Shown: positions 26,520-37,032 of the stretch, piece by piece
Position numbering within the stretch: the stretch's first letter is position 1
How the letters are laid out: each line of letters begins with the position of its first letter
Assembly (NCBI RefSeq): GCF_900112045.1
Contig: NZ_FOJW01000003.1
Coordinates: 213,200-277,199, forward strand
Reading direction: 5' to 3'
Source of the DNA: Lentibacillus halodurans
GTDB taxonomy: Bacteria; Bacillota; Bacilli; Bacillales; Amphibacillaceae
DNA: 64,000 nucleotides
Program-made: the position numbers and the translations under genes
The notes under the pieces: generated by a model
What the model was told of the DNA's origin: nothing
Seen by the model: only the letters and a program-made list of their open reading frames with translations
The model's database searches: none

Positions 26520-27869
26520 TTAAGTTAGTCGTTTCTCCAGTTTTTCTTTTTCATCTTCAAACCCGGGCTTGCCTAAAAGGGCAAACATATTCTTCTTATA
26601 GGCTTCTACTCCCGGCTGGTCAAATGGGTTGACGCCCAATAGGTAGCCGCTCACAGCACATGCCGTCTCGAAAAAGTAAACAAGGTAGCCGAATGTATAG
26701 GCATCAAGTGCTGGTACTTCAATAACGAGGTTAGGCACGCCACCGTCAGTATGTGCCAGCAGGGTTCCCTGATATGCCTTGTCGTTGATTTCATGCAGTG
26801 TTTTACCTGCCAGGTAATTGAGGCCGTCAGCGTTTTCTCCGTCTTCTTCCAATGTTATATCTTCTTTTGGCTGATTTACACGCAGGACAGTTTCGAACAG
26901 ATCACGGCGCCCGTCCTGGATATATTGTCCCATTGAATGCAGATCGGTTGTAAAGTTTGCCGATGCAGGGAAAATGCCTTTCTGATCTTTGCCTTCACTT
27001 TCACCGAAAAGCTGTTTCCACCATTCACTAAAATATTGCAAGTGCGGTTCATAGTTGATCAGCATTTCAATCGTTTTGCCCTTGTTATATAAAATATGAC
27101 GGACAGCTGCATATTGATAGGCCAGGTTTTTGGCAAGTTCAGGCTCGGAAAGATCATCCATGGCGGCTTTAGCCCCTTGCATCATGTCATCAGCGGCGAC
27201 GCCACTTACTGTTATGGGCAAAAGTCCAACTGCAGTCAGAACAGAATAGCGCCCGCCGATATCATCAGGGATCACAAAGGTCTTGTATCCTTCTATATCT
27301 GCACTGGTTTTTAGTGCGCCTTTTTCTTTGTCCGTTGTCGCATAAATTCGCTTTCTGGCTTCTTTTTTTCCATACTTATCTTCAAGGAACTTCCGAAAAA
27401 TACGGAAAGCAATGGCCGGTTCGGTTGTTGTGCCACTTTTGGAAATAACGTTAATCGATACATCTTTGTTTTCAAGCATATCGAATAACTCACTGATATA
27501 CGCGGAACTCATATGATGTCCGACAAATATAACCTGTGGTGCATTCCGCTTTTTTTCGGGCAGGAGGTTCTGGAATGAATGATTCAGCATTTCAATGGCC
27601 GCACGGGCTCCCAAGTATGAACCGCCAATGCCAATGACGAGCAGCACGTCTGAATCGCTTCTGATTTTTTCTGCCGAAGCCTTAATCCGGGAAAATTCTT
27701 CCTGATCATAGTTGTCTGGCAAATCCATCCAGCCTAAGAAGTCATTTCCCTGACCGGTTTTTTCGTGGAGTCTGATGTGTGCAGACCGTACGTATTCTGA
27801 TAGATAATCGAGTTCACGCTCATTAAAGAAATCCAATGCTTTGTTATAGGAAAATTGAATATGTGTCAC
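26520..27869 (-). CDS. pgi: glucose-6-phosphate isomerase (449 aa)
   Basis: Interconverts glucose-6-P and fructose-6-[17 protein letters not shown] near residue 79 binds the phosphate; [15 protein letters not shown] near residue 142; a [14 protein letters not shown] signature near residue 204 and the catalytic Glu in [11 protein letters not shown] near residue 290. Typical ~450-residue Firmicutes form. CGAAGGAGG-type site precedes the ATG. It sits between yugI and patB, as in the B. subtilis yug region. Confidence 0.96.
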   Translation of the reverse strand: MTHIQFSYNKALDFFNERELDYLSEYVRSAHIRLHEKTGQGNDFLGWMDLPDNYDQEEFSRIKASAEKIRSDSDVLLVIGIGGSYLGARAAIEMLNHSFQNLLPEKKRNAPQVIFVGHHMSSAYISELFDMLENKDVSINVISKSGTTTEPAIAFRIFRKFLEDKYGKKEARKRIYATTDKEKGALKTSADIEGYKTFVIPDDIGGRYSVLTAVGLLPITVSGVAADDMMQGAKAAMDDLSEPELAKNLAYQYAAVRHILYNKGKTIEMLINYEPHLQYFSEWWKQLFGESEGKDQKGIFPASANFTTDLHSMGQYIQDGRRDLFETVLRVNQPKEDITLEEDGENADGLNYLAGKTLHEINDKAYQGTLLAHTDGGVPNLVIEVPALDAYTFGYLVYFFETACAVSGYLLGVNPFDQPGVEAYKKNMFALLGKPGFEDEKEKLEKRLT

Positions 27870-27943
27870 TGTATGCAGCCTCCTTCGTTGTCCACTCCAT
27901 TTTACCTTACCTGAAGTGAAACCGTTAAATCAAGAATGATCCC

Positions 27944-27991
27944 TAAAAAAAGGAAGCTTTATCACGTTTTCTTAACGAGAAAAGCCTCCTC
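27944..27991 (-). terminator. terminator of yugI
   Basis: On the minus strand, GGAGGCTTT pairs with AAAGCTTCC, followed by seven T; 12 bp past the yugI stop. Confidence 0.85.
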
Positions 27992-28002
27992 TGTCAACAT
28001 GT

Positions 28003-28389
28003 CTATTTTCGAAATGTTCCTTGGCGATCTTCGGATTGTTTGATCCATTCATCAAGTTTATCTTTTAATGTATTAAAGCCGGCATTTTCATTATCTTGCT
28101 GTTCTGGCATACGATTTTTACGATTATTCGATCTGTTTTTAGGCGGTTCCTGAGTTGCTCGAATGGATAAGGAAACTTTATTGTTTTCCGTATCAACATT
28201 TAAAATCTTTACTTTAACGTCATCCCCGACTGCTAAATGATCATTGATATCTTTAACATAACCATATGTTACTTCAGAAATATGAACCAACCCTTGTGTT
28301 TCATCATCCAAAGCAACAAATGCACCGTACGGCTGAATGCCTGTTACCTTTCCTTCTAAAATTTGACCAGTTTCAAATTTGTCCGTCAT
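28003..28389 (-). CDS. yugI: S1-domain RNA-binding protein, YugI/general stress protein 13 type (128 aa)
   Basis: One S1 domain at residues 3-75 (GQILEGKVTGIQPYGAFVAL, GLVHISEVTYGYVKDI, VGDDVKVKILNVD), then a basic, Asn/Arg-rich linker and an acidic helical tail. Same architecture as GSP13 of B. subtilis, a ribosome-associated stress protein. ATG 28389 follows AGGGGTG; the ATG three codons upstream is less well placed. Confidence 0.9.
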   Translation of the reverse strand: MTDKFETGQILEGKVTGIQPYGAFVALDDETQGLVHISEVTYGYVKDINDHLAVGDDVKVKILNVDTENNKVSLSIRATQEPPKNRSNNRKNRMPEQQDNENAGFNTLKDKLDEWIKQSEDRQGTFRK

Positions 28390-28491
28390 GCTGAACACCC
28401 CTATAATTTATTCGATTCATTTCACACAATAAAACATTTTAGCATAAATTCCGAATCCGGGCAAAAAATAGTTTAAAAAGGAGTATATGGC

Positions 28492-28899
28492 ATGATCCCG
28501 CTGCAATCGATTATTGAAAGCAATATTTATCCGCTATATGTATTGGAAGACAGATTCAGGCCTGGTGGTTTTGTAGTTGGGTCAATTTGGAATTATGAAG
28601 AAGGTTATCTGGAACTTACAATTAAAGATCAGGGAATGAATTATTTTTTAAGGATACCGTTTTATGCTGTAGCAGGCTCATTGGATTATCCCGGGGTCAC
28701 AGTGCGGGTTGAGCAGCCATTTTTACTTGTTTATAATCAGGAGCAATTTGAACGAGAAGGACTGGGAGGGACAGCATCCGGTATGCTCAATCAAATTCAG
28801 TCACCAGTCAATTCGGATGCGGATATTCCTGAATCATACACTAAAATAGGCAAAAAAATCATGAAAAAGGTGGAGGAACTGTTGCTACCATGCAGATAG
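28492..28899 (+). CDS. yugN: YugN-like protein (135 aa)
   Basis: Matches the YugN family: MIPLQSIIESNIYPLYVLED at the start, a beta-rich middle (FVVGSIWNYEEGYLELTI, FLRIPFYAVAGSLD) and a short helical end. Function unknown. AAAGGAG precedes the ATG. Its last 15 bp overlap the 3' end of the facing channel gene. Confidence 0.8.
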   Translation: MIPLQSIIESNIYPLYVLEDRFRPGGFVVGSIWNYEEGYLELTIKDQGMNYFLRIPFYAVAGSLDYPGVTVRVEQPFLLVYNQEQFEREGLGGTASGMLNQIQSPVNSDADIPESYTKIGKKIMKKVEELLLPCR

Positions 28900-29883
28900 G
28901 ATAATCATTGTATCATCACGATCCAGCTTGGTATCTCCTGATGGGTTCATCATCCATTTGTTGTCGCGAATAATGCCCAGCAAGAGTTCATGATTCGCCA
29001 AAAAAAAGGTTAATGCTTCTTGATAAGAGCTATCCTCCAATTCTTCTGGAAGTTTGGTGTGGGAAAATTGTTGTTGTTTTAACAGATTTAAGATCGATTC
29101 AAATGGTCTTGTGCTTTCTTTATGAAAAAGTTCATGATAAAAGAGCATGCTCATGAAATCATTTGAACTGATGACAGTATCAGCTCCAGCGCGAATGGCA
29201 TTTTCGACTTGGCTGATGGTCAGCATTTCTGCATTGATGGGGATATCCTGATTATTTCCGCGAACGGCTAATGTCGTCAGGATGGTATTGATATCGGCTT
29301 TACGCTCTTCCAGCGTTATATCGGTACTAATCAGGACCGAAGCCGCTTCCTCAATGTTAGCTTGAACTAACACGGCGTCCTCGCTTGGATCGCCATGGAT
29401 AAAATGAACCGGGTAATGTCGGTATTGCAGCTTATTAAGTGACCGGTCAATCAGTACCATTTCCTGATTCGCGTCTTTATCTGCAATCATTTCAACCAAT
29501 TGTTTTGTCCGTTCATTCCAACCGACGACAACGATATGCTGTTTACCTTTATATGAAACCTTCCCTTCCGATAGGTCATTCTCATGATTAATTGTCTTGG
29601 CAGCCAGTGTTGTGATGTAAAATGTGAGCATACCCCCGCCGGAGAGAATGAGTAAAATGCCGACGACCCTGCCCGTAGCTGTCAGGGGAACATAGTCACC
29701 GTAGCCAACAGTTGCCCCTGTAATGAAGGCCCACCATACTCCGTCGAAAACCGATGGGAATTGCTGTGGTTCGATCAGATGAATGATTGTTCCAAAAAAC
29801 AGCATAATCAAACATACGGATAAAAAAAGTCTTACAACAATCGGCATCCGGTAAAAAATATGTTTAAACGCCTCAAGATTCAT
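28885..29883 (-). CDS. yugO: potassium channel with RCK domain, YugO type (332 aa)
   Basis: Two membrane helices (residues ~15-37 and 70-93) around a pore loop with selectivity filter TVGYGD (residues ~58-63), then a cytosolic RCK/TrkA-N domain (HIVVVGWNERTKQLVEMI near residue 116, HGDPSEDAVL near 159). In B. subtilis YugO is the K+ channel used in biofilm electrical signalling. Convergent with yugN, overlapping it by 15 bp. Confidence 0.92.
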   Translation of the reverse strand: MNLEAFKHIFYRMPIVVRLFLSVCLIMLFFGTIIHLIEPQQFPSVFDGVWWAFITGATVGYGDYVPLTATGRVVGILLILSGGGMLTFYITTLAAKTINHENDLSEGKVSYKGKQHIVVVGWNERTKQLVEMIADKDANQEMVLIDRSLNKLQYRHYPVHFIHGDPSEDAVLVQANIEEAASVLISTDITLEERKADINTILTTLAVRGNNQDIPINAEMLTISQVENAIRAGADTVISSNDFMSMLFYHELFHKESTRPFESILNLLKQQQFSHTKLPEELEDSSYQEALTFFLANHELLLGIIRDNKWMMNPSGDTKLDRDDTMIILSAW

Positions 29884-29929
29884 GTTGTCACCTTTGTCCC
29901 AACCTTTTTAATTCCGATGTAACCGTCCG

Positions 29930-30026
29930 TAAAACGCCAACCTCAAGAACATGCGGTGAAACATATGTGATAGGTGGGAGTTAACAGACGTTACCCCGCT
30001 GAATGAAATTTCACTTTACACATAGT
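29930..30026 (-). repeat. short interspersed repeat, copy 3 (partial)
   Basis: A decayed copy. The right edge CCCCGCTGAATGAAATTTCACTTTA is recognisable (shown here in part: GCTGAATGAAATTTCACTTT), as is GGGAGTTAACAG; the central core is mostly lost. Lies between yugO and the thioredoxin-fold gene. Confidence 0.5.
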
Positions 30027-30074
30027 ATGGGCAAAGGGTATGAATCCATATACGCGCTGAGGCTGACTGTCAGT

Positions 30075-30638
30075 CTAAAGGTTCAACGCATTTTTTAGAA
30101 CAGATTGAATGCTTGTATAGACTTCCTGCCAAAAATCAGTATGGTCTCTGAACGATTTCGACATGAACAGATACATTTCTTTTGCCTTTTCTTTATAGTT
30201 TTCGTCATCTTTGGATGGAAGGTTTTCCCTTGATTCATCTACAAACTGTTGGATTTTTTCGGCTCTTGGCCCCCATTTGGCTGCTTCATTGCCATCTTCA
30301 TCAATAAAAATAAAAATGGGGATCGAGCGGGATTTACCGTTTGTTAAATACTGATCCATTAATTCAAGATTTTGGTCGCGCAGCAGGAGTCTCACCGGTA
30401 TATTCGCCCGTTCCGTCATATGGAGCAATATCGGGATATTCAGCATGGCATCACCACACCAGTCCTCTGTCAGAACGATCACACGCAGGTTTTTCGCAGT
30501 TAGCTCCTGGATAAAATCCTTATCCTCACGAGGGGTGAAATGATCATAAATATGTAACAGATTTTCTTTGTTTTCTTGCATTGAATCGATATACGTATCA
30601 GGATCCATTCCCTTTTCAAACCATTGATGAAGATCCAT
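30075..30638 (-). CDS. thioredoxin-fold protein (187 aa)
   Basis: Thioredoxin-like family (Thioredoxin_9 type): RVIVLTEDWCGDAMLNIPIL near residue 51 has a single Cys in WCGDA instead of CxxC, and SIPIFIFIDEDGNEAAKWGPR near residue 105 gives the cis-Pro and following strand. Helical C-terminus. With one Cys it may be a monothiol reductase or a bacillithiol-linked protein; this is inference. AAAAGGAGTGAAACC precedes the ATG. Confidence 0.8.
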   Translation of the reverse strand: MDLHQWFEKGMDPDTYIDSMQENKENLLHIYDHFTPREDKDFIQELTAKNLRVIVLTEDWCGDAMLNIPILLHMTERANIPVRLLLRDQNLELMDQYLTNGKSRSIPIFIFIDEDGNEAAKWGPRAEKIQQFVDESRENLPSKDDENYKEKAKEMYLFMSKSFRDHTDFWQEVYTSIQSVLKNALNL

Positions 30639-30787
30639 AAAGGTTTCACTCCTTTTTTATTTCTTTCTAAAGTGTACCCAATCGAGGATATGCCGTAAAC
30701 AAAAGTGCTCTGTCAGGGATTGAGGAGGCGTTATGCTGAAAAATCTGCTATGATAAGAGAGTGATCAAAGCAAGGAGGTATTTTTTC

Positions 30788-31843
30788 ATGGAACAGACAA
30801 ACAGTGAATTTTTGATGGAACTTTTACATACGCCGTCACCATCCAGTGGTGAGATGGTTATTCAAAGGAAATGGATGCATTATGTGAAGGATTTTGCCGA
30901 TGAAATCAGAACAGATCATGCTGGAAACGTTATTGGGGTGTTAAATCCGGATGCTCCGTTTAAAGTGTTGCTTGCAGGCCATTGTGATGAAATAGCGCTT
31001 GTTATAAATCGGATTGACGATAACGGGTTTTTGCATTTTGACAAAATGGGCGGTATCAATTCGAAAGCTGCTGTCGGCATGACGGTCACGATCCTCGGTT
31101 TCAGCAATCAGGTTACCGGAGTGGTTGGCGTCAATGCACAACACCACGGCGGACTGAAGGACGACTTTGGTCTGGAAGATTTGTTTATTGACTGTGGCTA
31201 TAAAACAAAAGAAGAGGCTGAAAGGGACGTACAAATAGGTGATTTGGCTGTTTATAAGACAGAACCGGAAGTATTAAAGGAGCGTTATATATCGGGACGC
31301 GGTCTGGATAACCGTACAGGTGCGTTCATTGTGGCTGAGGTTCTGAAGCGACTGTCTGAAAAAGGCTGCAATGTTGGTGTATATGCAGCAAGCACTGTAA
31401 ATGAAGAAACGAATATGGGTGGGGCATATTTCGCAGCAGCAAGTCTGGAACCAACGATGGCAATTGCCTGTGATGTCACATTCGCGACAGATTATCCGGC
31501 CGTGAATAAAGACAAGTATGGTGACGTCAGACTTGATGATGGTCCGGTACTGGCAAAAGGTGCACCGATTAATATTAAAATCAATCAGCTGCTGGAAAAG
31601 ACCGCCCGATACTTAAATATGAACGTGCAATATGAATTAACGCCGCGGATGACTGGAACAGATGCAGATCGCATGCGGCTGAGCGGATCGGGAGTGCCTG
31701 TTTCGCTGGTATCCCTGCCACTCAGGTACATGCACTCTCCGGTTGAAACATCCAGTCTGAAAGATATAGAAGAGGAAATAGAATTGATTGTGACGATGAT
31801 TGCCAATCTTACCGGTGAGGAAAGTTTAAATCCGCTCGATTAA
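30788..31843 (+). CDS. M42 family metallo-aminopeptidase (351 aa)
   Basis: Di-metal aminopeptidase/endoglucanase family M42 (YtoP, FrvX, PepA relatives). Ligands are visible in order: AGHCDEIAL near residue 64 (His), GRGLDNRTGAF near residue 172 (bridging Asp), VNEETNMGG near residue 205 (catalytic and ligand Glu), CDVTFATD near residue 229 (Asp), and YMHSPVE near residue 316 (His). Cytosolic, no signal peptide, probably a dodecamer. CAAGGAGG is 9 bp before ATG 30788. Followed at once by a strong terminator. Confidence 0.9.
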   Translation: MEQTNSEFLMELLHTPSPSSGEMVIQRKWMHYVKDFADEIRTDHAGNVIGVLNPDAPFKVLLAGHCDEIALVINRIDDNGFLHFDKMGGINSKAAVGMTVTILGFSNQVTGVVGVNAQHHGGLKDDFGLEDLFIDCGYKTKEEAERDVQIGDLAVYKTEPEVLKERYISGRGLDNRTGAFIVAEVLKRLSEKGCNVGVYAASTVNEETNMGGAYFAAASLEPTMAIACDVTFATDYPAVNKDKYGDVRLDDGPVLAKGAPINIKINQLLEKTARYLNMNVQYELTPRMTGTDADRMRLSGSGVPVSLVSLPLRYMHSPVETSSLKDIEEEIELIVTMIANLTGEESLNPLD

Positions 31844-31860
31844 AAAGGCTGACGACAAAA

Positions 31861-31895
31861 AAGTCTCAAACTATTTGGGTTTGGGACTTTTTTGT
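31861..31895 (+). terminator. terminator after the M42 peptidase
   Basis: AAGTCTCAAAC pairs with GTTTGGGACTT (one G-T), then TTTTTTG. Confidence 0.88.
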
Positions 31896-32399
31896 TTGGG
31901 CTGAAAGTAATAGCATGAACTCACTGGTATCAAGGTCATTTTTCCCATCTATTATTCGTTTTGGTCAATAAATAGGTATCAATGACTATTTCATGTGAAT
32001 GAATTTAGTGACGAATTTAAATCGTTATTTTTAACAGGACTATTGATCTATTTTTTTTGATAGGTACAGGAAAGGTGTCGATGGGATAAATGGCTTTGTG
32101 TTTCCAAAACACTGCTAAGAAAAGATTCATAAGGAAATTGACTGACTAAAATGTTACAAATCCTGGTACTTTTGTCGATGTGAAAAAATGATCGAATCAG
32201 TACTTTACTATCAATTCCGAATATTCAGATATAAAATGACAGAATCCGACACAAATTTTCTGTAAAATCTATTATAGTGTAAATAACATCATAGATATTT
32301 GCCCATTGCTGACAGCTGTGACGAGCGCACATATCATCTTGAAAAGGGGGTCGGCACAGCAGTTTTTAGTTCAAAAAATTTGCAAGGGGAGGAAAAAAC
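31896..32399. other. ~500-bp AT-rich intergenic region before bpr
   Basis: No gene or repeat copy seen. A possible -10 (TATTATAGT near 32271) without a good -35 lies ~125 bp before the bpr start. The region probably holds the bpr promoter and regulatory sites, but no specific operator could be recognised. Confidence 0.4.
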
Positions 32400-35300
32400 A
32401 TGTTAGGAAAAAAGCGCCAAACGAGAGCTTTTAGTATTGTGGCATCCATGTTCATGGTCTTTTCCATGTTGACGCCGGGTATGGCTTTTGCCGAATCTGC
32501 TGAGAACAACGCAAAGCCGCATGAAGCCTTCAAAAACTCCCAGGATATTGCCCGAGAAAAGATGAATGAACGGCTGCAAAAGCAGTTTGAAGACAACGAC
32601 AAAGTGACGTTTTTGGTCAAGTTTAAGGAAAAAGCCGAATCCAAAAAAGTAGCTGAAAAAGCCAGAAAAAATGCTGAATCTGCTAATCTATCCGCCCATA
32701 AAGCGGAATTTGCCCAGCGTTCGGCTGTTATTTCTGAATTGAAATCTACTTCACTTGAGTCACAGCAGCATGTTAAGTCATTTTTGGGAAAAGAAGCGGA
32801 AGAAGGCAATGCAGAAAATATACGTTCATACCACATTGTTAATGGTATGGCGGTGACTGCAACAAAAGATGTGGCAGAGAAAATTGCCGGCTTTGAAGAA
32901 GTTGAAAAGATATTGCCAAACGAAACACGAGAATTGTTTAAACCTGAGACAAAAGATGCTAAAGCACCAGAATCCGAGATTGCTAATGTTGAATGGAATG
33001 TCGATCGTGTCAGCGCTCCAGAGACATGGGAGATGGGTATCGATGGATCAGGTACTGTTGTAGCAAGCATTGATACCGGCGTTCAATGGGATCATCCAGC
33101 CCTTCAGGAAAATTATCGCGGATATGATGAAGAAGCTGATGAAGTTGATCATGATTATAATTGGTTTGATGCGACAGCTGGGGAAGCTGAGCCTTATGAT
33201 GACCAGGGACATGGGACGCATGTGACTGGTACGATGGTAGGCCATGAAACAGATGGATCGAACCAGGTCGGTGTTGCCCCTGGAGCAGAATTTATTTCTG
33301 TTAAAGCATTTACCGAGGCCGGTGGCACAGATACCGACCTTCTGGCTGCTGCTGAATGGATTTTAGCACCAACAGATTCGGACGGAAACGCCCGTGCTGA
33401 TCTGGCGCCTGATGTTGTCAACAACTCATGGGGCGGCGGACCAGGTCTTGATGAATGGTACCGTGATGTTGTCATTAACTGGCGTGCAGCTGAAATATTC
33501 CCTGAATTTTCAGCGGGCAACACAGATTTGTTTAACCCAGGCGGACCGGGATCCATTGCGACACCGGCAAACTATCCTGAATCTTTTGCAACGGGGGCGA
33601 CAGATAGTGATGATAATTTAGCAAGCTTTTCTTTGGAAGGACCATCACCATATGATGAAATCAAACCGGATATATCCGCTCCGGGCGTAGGTATTCGCTC
33701 CTCGTTACCAGGTGACGGGTACGGGGCAATGAGCGGAACATCAATGGCAGGTCCTGCGGTAACAGCTGTTGCGGCGCTGCTTCGGCAAGTGGACAGCAGC
33801 ATTACAGTTGATGAAATGGAACAAGTGTTGATTGATACGGCAATCCCATTAACCAATGATGATTATCCGGAATCCCCGAATAATGGATTCGGATATGGCT
33901 TGGTGAATGCGTATGATGCAGTGTCGGCGTTACAGGATGGCATTGGAACGATTGAAGGCCAGGTAACAAAACAAGGTGAAGATAATGAAGCGCCTGTATA
34001 TGACCATTCTGCACCAACTGAAGCTTATGCCGGAATGGATCTCGATTTGAATGTCCAAGCCAGCGATAATGTTAGCGTTACATCGGTGGAATTGGAATAT
34101 CAGGATATGAATGGAGAGTGGCAAGTCATTGAAGCTTCCCGTGTATCCGGTGATTTCGAGGAAGGGGAATATGTCGCCACCATTCCAGGCGAGGACATTA
34201 CGGAAGATTCATTAACGTATAAATGGATCATTCGTGACTTCGGTGAAAATGATGTGACGAGCGAAGAATATGTTGTTGAGATTCAGCCAGGCATTTCGAC
34301 GGGTTATTCGGAAGACTTTGAAGCTAATCCTGCAGGCTGGACGTCATTTGGCGAAAACAATAGCTGGGAGTTGGGAACACCAACATCCGGACCTGGAAAT
34401 GCAGCATCCGGTGAAAATGTTTATGCAACCAATCTTGCGGGTGATTATGAGAGTAATATGAATGCAACACTTGTCATGCCGCCAATTGATTTGCCTGAGG
34501 GAGATGCCTATCTGCAATTCAATCAATGGCATAATCTAGAGATGTATGATTCCGGAACAGCGTATGATTTCGGGCACGTATTTGTTTCCACTGATCAGGA
34601 GGAATGGACACAGCTATTGGAAGTAAGAGGTGAAACAGATGGCTGGGAAAGTGCCGAAGTTGACTTGTCGGAATATAGCGGTCAGCGGATTTATATCGGC
34701 TTTAATGTAACAACAGACGGAAGTGTTACAAGAGAAGGCTGGTATATAGATGACGTTGCATTATCCGATACGTCCCAAGGCAACAGCGTATCTTTAGGGA
34801 AAAACAAAGGAAAAGACAATAACGGCAACAATAATCGTTTGTTTACCGGGATCCATAACGGATCTTACCTGGGATTAGGCGTCATTAAAGCGAACGAAAA
34901 AACGGGATTAAAAGAAAAGGTGAACCCGGACAATATTAAACCGGCTTTACCTAAAAAAGATAATCCTCCTGCCGAAGAGGACAATGTTAATCCTAACCTG
35001 CTGCCAATGAGTGCACAAGTAAGTGTGCTGGAAAGCGGCCGATCAGTGACGACTGATCCTTCTACAGGTGAGTATTCAATGAGCCATGCTGCTGGCACAT
35101 TTACACTCAAAGCAGAATCTTATGGATTTGAATCAAAACAGCAAAGTGTGACACTCGAGGCGGACGGAACAGCACAAGCTGATTTCACCCTTGATGAAAT
35201 TCCACAGTCGACAGTGTCTGGTACGATTACAGATGAGGCAACTGGTGAGCCGATTGAAGGAGCAACAGTCCTGCTTGTGGAAGATGCTAATGTTACACCT

Positions 35301-36797
35301 GTTGAATCTGATGAGGACGGCAGCTATTCCATTACAGGCTATGAAGGAAACTATACACTAAAAGTTATGGCAAGAGATTACTATAGTAAAGAAGTGGACA
35401 TTAACCTTGAGGAAGACATTGAACAGGATATCACGCTTGAGCCATTCTATACGTATCCTGGCGGGGAAATCGGCTATGATGATGGAACAGCTGAAAATGC
35501 CCGTGCATTCTTTGATGCCGGTAATGGCTGGGCTGTCAAAATGTCCTTGCCGGATGGAAAGGATTCAGCTGTTGTAACGGATGGTGTATTCCAATTCCAT
35601 GGCACCGATTGGCCAAGTCCTGGTGGTACTGAGTTTGCTGTTGAAGTCTGGGATGCATCAGGCTCTGATGGGGCACCAGGCGAAAAAATCGCTGGACCTG
35701 TCGAGGCTGAAGCAGTAAGAGACCTTGATGAATGGACAGTTGTTGACTTAAGAGAGCACAATATCACCGTTGATGGCGACTTCTATATGGTCTATATTCA
35801 AACAGGAGCAAATCCGAATGTTCCAGGATTAGCTACAGATGAAAGCAGTCAAAACGCTGGACGAAGTTACCAGCTTGTGGGCGGTACATGGTCTCAATCC
35901 CCTGCTTCTGAAGGAAACTACATGATCCGCTCACGTGTCAGCTATGAAGTGGAAGCACCGGTTATTACAGCGCCTGAGTCAGATATGATCACAAGTGAAG
36001 CGGACACAACGGTTGAAGGTACGGCTTCTCCTACAACAAATGTTCAATTATTGAATAATGGAGAAGAAGTTGGCACAGCAGAAGTTGGCGATAGTGGTCA
36101 ATTTGAAATCCCTGTCGAACTGACAGAAGGCGAAAATGAATTGCAAGCTGTATCCATGATGGATGGCGCAGCAACAGGTGAATCAGATCCTGTCACTGTA
36201 ACATTGGATACGACTAGTCCTGAACTTGCGATCGACAGTCCGCAAGACGGGGATAAGACAAACCGTGAAACCGTTACAGTCGAAGGTACTGTCTCAGATA
36301 CAAACCTTGATTGGGTGGAAGTAAACGGTCAGAAGGCTGACGTTGCTGATGATGGTTCCTATTCGAAGCGGATTCTCCTTGATAATGGGGAAAACGAAAT
36401 CGAGGTTGTCGCACAGGATCTAGCGGAAAACGCTGCATTAGAAACGATTTCGATTGATGCGGATTTTGTTGCACCAACGATCGAAAATTTGCTGCCAACA
36501 GAGGATAAAAACCTGGAAGCCGGTGAAAGTGTACGCATCGAATTCGACAGTGAGCCTGGACAGGATGCTACGTTCTTTATCCATATGCCACTGACAAATT
36601 CGGGTGTACAAGTAGCCAACGCAACAGAACTTCCAATGATGGAGATGTCTGACGGTCATTATGTCGGATACTGGACCGCAACCAATAATGTGGTAGCAGA
36701 AGGAGCCGAAATTGAAGTGAAAGTTGTCGATGATTTCGGCAATGAAACACGTGAGACGGCTGACGGCAAATTGTTTATTAATGCGGGTGACAAATAA
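32400..36797 (+). CDS. bpr: bacillopeptidase F-type secreted serine protease (1465 aa)
   Basis: Signal peptide 1-31 (cut after AFA). Propeptide inhibitor domain at ~60-180. Subtilisin (S8) domain at ~195-510 with catalytic Asp225 (ASIDTG), His271 (GHGTHV) and Ser448 (GTSMAGP), and an oxyanion Asn in NNSWGG near 342. Downstream: a jelly-roll/MAM-like domain (~635-795, SEDFEANPAGWTSFGENNSW), Lys/Asn-rich linker (~798-870), two carboxypeptidase-regulatory-like beta domains (~885-1045), another beta domain (~1050-1190), and Ig-like domains (~1195-1465). Same order and close sequence to Bpr of B. subtilis (about 1430 aa). No LPXTG anchor. GGGGAGGA site before the ATG; terminator after. Confidence 0.93.
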   Translation: MLGKKRQTRAFSIVASMFMVFSMLTPGMAFAESAENNAKPHEAFKNSQDIAREKMNERLQKQFEDNDKVTFLVKFKEKAESKKVAEKARKNAESANLSAHKAEFAQRSAVISELKSTSLESQQHVKSFLGKEAEEGNAENIRSYHIVNGMAVTATKDVAEKIAGFEEVEKILPNETRELFKPETKDAKAPESEIANVEWNVDRVSAPETWEMGIDGSGTVVASIDTGVQWDHPALQENYRGYDEEADEVDHDYNWFDATAGEAEPYDDQGHGTHVTGTMVGHETDGSNQVGVAPGAEFISVKAFTEAGGTDTDLLAAAEWILAPTDSDGNARADLAPDVVNNSWGGGPGLDEWYRDVVINWRAAEIFPEFSAGNTDLFNPGGPGSIATPANYPESFATGATDSDDNLASFSLEGPSPYDEIKPDISAPGVGIRSSLPGDGYGAMSGTSMAGPAVTAVAALLRQVDSSITVDEMEQVLIDTAIPLTNDDYPESPNNGFGYGLVNAYDAVSALQDGIGTIEGQVTKQGEDNEAPVYDHSAPTEAYAGMDLDLNVQASDNVSVTSVELEYQDMNGEWQVIEASRVSGDFEEGEYVATIPGEDITEDSLTYKWIIRDFGENDVTSEEYVVEIQPGISTGYSEDFEANPAGWTSFGENNSWELGTPTSGPGNAASGENVYATNLAGDYESNMNATLVMPPIDLPEGDAYLQFNQWHNLEMYDSGTAYDFGHVFVSTDQEEWTQLLEVRGETDGWESAEVDLSEYSGQRIYIGFNVTTDGSVTREGWYIDDVALSDTSQGNSVSLGKNKGKDNNGNNNRLFTGIHNGSYLGLGVIKANEKTGLKEKVNPDNIKPALPKKDNPPAEEDNVNPNLLPMSAQVSVLESGRSVTTDPSTGEYSMSHAAGTFTLKAESYGFESKQQSVTLEADGTAQADFTLDEIPQSTVSGTITDEATGEPIEGATVLLVEDANVTPVESDEDGSYSITGYEGNYTLKVMARDYYSKEVDINLEEDIEQDITLEPFYTYPGGEIGYDDGTAENARAFFDAGNGWAVKMSLPDGKDSAVVTDGVFQFHGTDWPSPGGTEFAVEVWDASGSDGAPGEKIAGPVEAEAVRDLDEWTVVDLREHNITVDGDFYMVYIQTGANPNVPGLATDESSQNAGRSYQLVGGTWSQSPASEGNYMIRSRVSYEVEAPVITAPESDMITSEADTTVEGTASPTTNVQLLNNGEEVGTAEVGDSGQFEIPVELTEGENELQAVSMMDGAATGESDPVTVTLDTTSPELAIDSPQDGDKTNRETVTVEGTVSDTNLDWVEVNGQKADVADDGSYSKRILLDNGENEIEVVAQDLAENAALETISIDADFVAPTIENLLPTEDKNLEAGESVRIEFDSEPGQDATFFIHMPLTNSGVQVANATELPMMEMSDGHYVGYWTATNNVVAEGAEIEVKVVDDFGNETRETADGKLFINAGDK

Positions 36798-36818
36798 CCT
36801 CAAAGCTGTATAAATATT

Positions 36819-36857
36819 CCCCGGGTTGCAGAAAGGCAACCCGGGATGTTTTTGTTG
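36819..36857 (+). terminator. terminator of bpr
   Basis: CCCGGGTTGC pairs with GCAACCCGGG around a short loop, then ATGTTTTTGTT. Confidence 0.9.
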
Positions 36858-36976
36858 TCAATGTTTGGTTGATAATTTGCCAATTTGGTCGATAAATTTA
36901 ATATTCGGTTGATATCCTGTACAGCCAGGTGATAAACACATACTGATCTGGTTCAAAAATCGATGAGTTCAGATCG

Positions 36977-37005
36977 TTGTATCATCATGATTTTTCCGTT
37001 ATAAT
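36977..37005 (+). promoter_or_regulatory. sigma-A promoter of the FMN riboswitch
   Basis: TTGTAT (36977-36982), 17-bp spacer, TATAAT (37000-37005), placing transcription start shortly before the aptamer. Confidence 0.75.
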
Positions 37006-37032
37006 GATTATATAATAATATATCGATTCTAC

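Noticed and set aside
30916..31806. Minus-strand frames within the M42 peptidase gene
   Set aside because: Shadows of a strongly conserved + strand gene.
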